Shown piece after piece: positions 4,875 through 5,790 of a stretch of DNA of 5,790 nucleotides. Each line of letters starts with the position of its first letter. Position 1 is the stretch's first letter. Under the pieces are notes generated by a model. It was not told the origin of the DNA. It saw only the letters and a list, made by a program, of their open reading frames with translations, and made no database searches. The position numbers and the translations under genes are program-made. Location of the stretch: positions 1-5,790 of the forward strand of contig NZ_LMWH01000027.1 of NCBI RefSeq assembly GCF_001507435.1. Direction: 5' to 3'. The DNA comes from Streptomyces sp. NRRL F-5122 (GTDB lineage Bacteria; Actinomycetota; Actinomycetes; Streptomycetales; Streptomycetaceae).

Positions 4875-5790
4875 GTGAAATATCGTCTGCTGGGACGTAC
4901 CGGGGTCTGGGTCTCCGAGATCTCCCTGGGCGCGATGACGTTCGGCGGCAAGGAGCACCCGGTGTACCGCACCCATGGGGCACTCGGGCAGGAGGAAGTG
5001 GATCGGATCGTCGGCACGGCACTCGACGCCGGAATCAACTTCATCGACACGGCCGACGTCTACGCCGACGGCGAGAGCGAAGAGCTGCTCGGCCGGGCGA
5101 TCGCGCAGCACCGGCGGGACGTGGTGCTCGCCACCAAACTGATGGCTCCGGTCGGGCCGGGGCCCAACGACCAGGGGCTCTCCCGTCTGCACGTGATGCG
5201 GGCGCTGGAGGACAGCCTGCGCCGGCTGAAGACCGACTACGTCGATCTCTACCAGATCCACAACCACGACCACATGACGCCGATCGAGGAGACGCTCAGC
5301 GCGCTCGACGACGCGGTACGGCAGGGCAAGGTCCGCTACATCGGCTGTTCCAACCTCGCCGCCTGGCAGATCAGCAAGGCGTTGGGCATCTCCGCGCTGC
5401 ACAACCAGGCGAAGTTCGTCGCCAATCAGACGCACTACTCGCTGCTGTCGCGCGACGCCGAACGTGACCTGGTGCCCATGGCCGAGGACGCCGGGCTGAG
5501 CCTGACGGTCTGGCAACCACTCGTCGGCGGATTCCTCACCGGCAAGTTCGACCGCGGCGGGGTCAGCACAGAACAAGACTCCCGCCGGACCCGGAACGGC
5601 TTCGACTTCGTACCCTTCGACGAGGAGAAGGGCTTCACTGTGCTCGCCGCGCTGCGCACGGTCGCCGCGCGGCACGAGGTGAGCCCCGCCCGGGTCGCCA
5701 TCGCCTGGCTGCTCGCCCAGCGCGCCGTCACCAGCGTCATCGTCGGCGCCCGCAAGCTGGAACAGCTCACGGACAACATCGCCGCCAGCG
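4875..5790 (+). CDS. Aldo/keto reductase, partial at the right edge
   Basis: From the GTG at 4875 there are 305 codons with no stop before the window edge, and the family usually has about 320-340. It is a TIM-barrel NADPH-dependent oxidoreductase that interconverts carbonyls and alcohols in the cytoplasm. It begins MKYRLLGRTGVWVSEISLGA. The catalytic tetrad is present: D58 and Y63 in FIDTADVY, K88 in LATKLM, and H129 in YQIHNHD. Cofactor-pocket residues are visible in YIGCSN (S159, N160) and NQTHYSLL (Q185), and in the C-terminal TSVIVGARKLEQLTDN, the usual nucleotide-binding end. The sequence resembles the YajO/YdhF-like bacterial branch (MTFGG, then a large loop), but I cannot name a substrate. 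The gene is divergent from the TetR gene and shares its operator region, so it is likely induced when the repressor binds its ligand. No damage is seen, and only about 15-35 residues are missing. Confidence 0.92.
   Translation, partial: MKYRLLGRTGVWVSEISLGAMTFGGKEHPVYRTHGALGQEEVDRIVGTALDAGINFIDTADVYADGESEELLGRAIAQHRRDVVLATKLMAPVGPGPNDQGLSRLHVMRALEDSLRRLKTDYVDLYQIHNHDHMTPIEETLSALDDAVRQGKVRYIGCSNLAAWQISKALGISALHNQAKFVANQTHYSLLSRDAERDLVPMAEDAGLSLTVWQPLVGGFLTGKFDRGGVSTEQDSRRTRNGFDFVPFDEEKGFTVLAALRTVAARHEVSPARVAIAWLLAQRAVTSVIVGARKLEQLTDNIAAS

Noticed and set aside
4730..5467. A 245-codon plus-strand open frame
   Set aside because: It is out of frame with the reductase and has low-complexity Arg/Gly-rich content typical of a GC-rich shadow.
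4716..5675. A 319-codon minus-strand open frame
   Set aside because: It is the shadow of the aldo/keto reductase gene, which has the catalytic tetrad, a ribosome binding site and matching codon use.
1..5790. tRNA, rRNA, CRISPR array or riboswitch
   Set aside because: No cloverleaf pattern, spaced identical repeats or known aptamer motif was seen by eye on either strand.

Overview
The window looks like a Streptomyces (or close actinomycete) chromosome segment. The coding parts are GC-rich with G/C in third codon positions, one gene starts at GTG behind AAGGAG, and the gene families (secreted fascin-like protein, small Cro/C1 regulator, hemerythrin, CYTH protein, TetR, aldo/keto reductase) are common in Streptomyces. 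The identification comes from reading the sequence and recalling family motifs; no database search was run.

Layout, left to right. (1) 1-526, minus: a secreted fascin/beta-trefoil protein whose frame is still open at the window edge. (2) 527-844: no gene seen. (3) 845-934, minus: the last codons of an IS110-like transposase, abutting (4) 935-1091, plus: the back part of a small Cro/C1 (XRE, HTH_26-like) regulator with a frameshift. (5) 1245-2261, plus: an eCIS-core (DUF4157) protein with an intact HELTH motif. Its last roughly 85 codons are antisense read-through of (6) 1988-2217, minus: an IS5-family transposase remnant whose motifs sit in five segments with four frame changes. (7) 2546-3205, plus: an intact hemerythrin protein followed by a strong hairpin at 3223-3256. 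(8) 3504-3825, plus: a CYTH-domain pseudogene with a frameshift in a C run, a nonsense codon, and a 3' end cut by (9) 3826-4033, minus: an IS3-family OrfB remnant. This is back-to-back with (10) 4031-4069, plus: a scrap of IS3 OrfA. (11) 4077-4706, minus: a TetR/EthR-like repressor, divergent from (12) 4875-5790, plus: an aldo/keto reductase cut by the right edge. They share an intergenic region with a perfect 8-3-8 inverted repeat and two extra half-sites.

The left and middle form a gene graveyard: the XRE, eCIS-core and CYTH genes each lose an end at a transposase fragment. The hemerythrin gene and the TetR/reductase pair are the parts that look functional. The TetR protein probably represses both itself and the reductase by binding the TCCGGACA-type repeats. 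I see no complete new multi-gene system. The most unusual items are the orphan eCIS-core protein with an IS-derived tail, the repeated gene-end/IS junctions, and the well-formed divergent operator.
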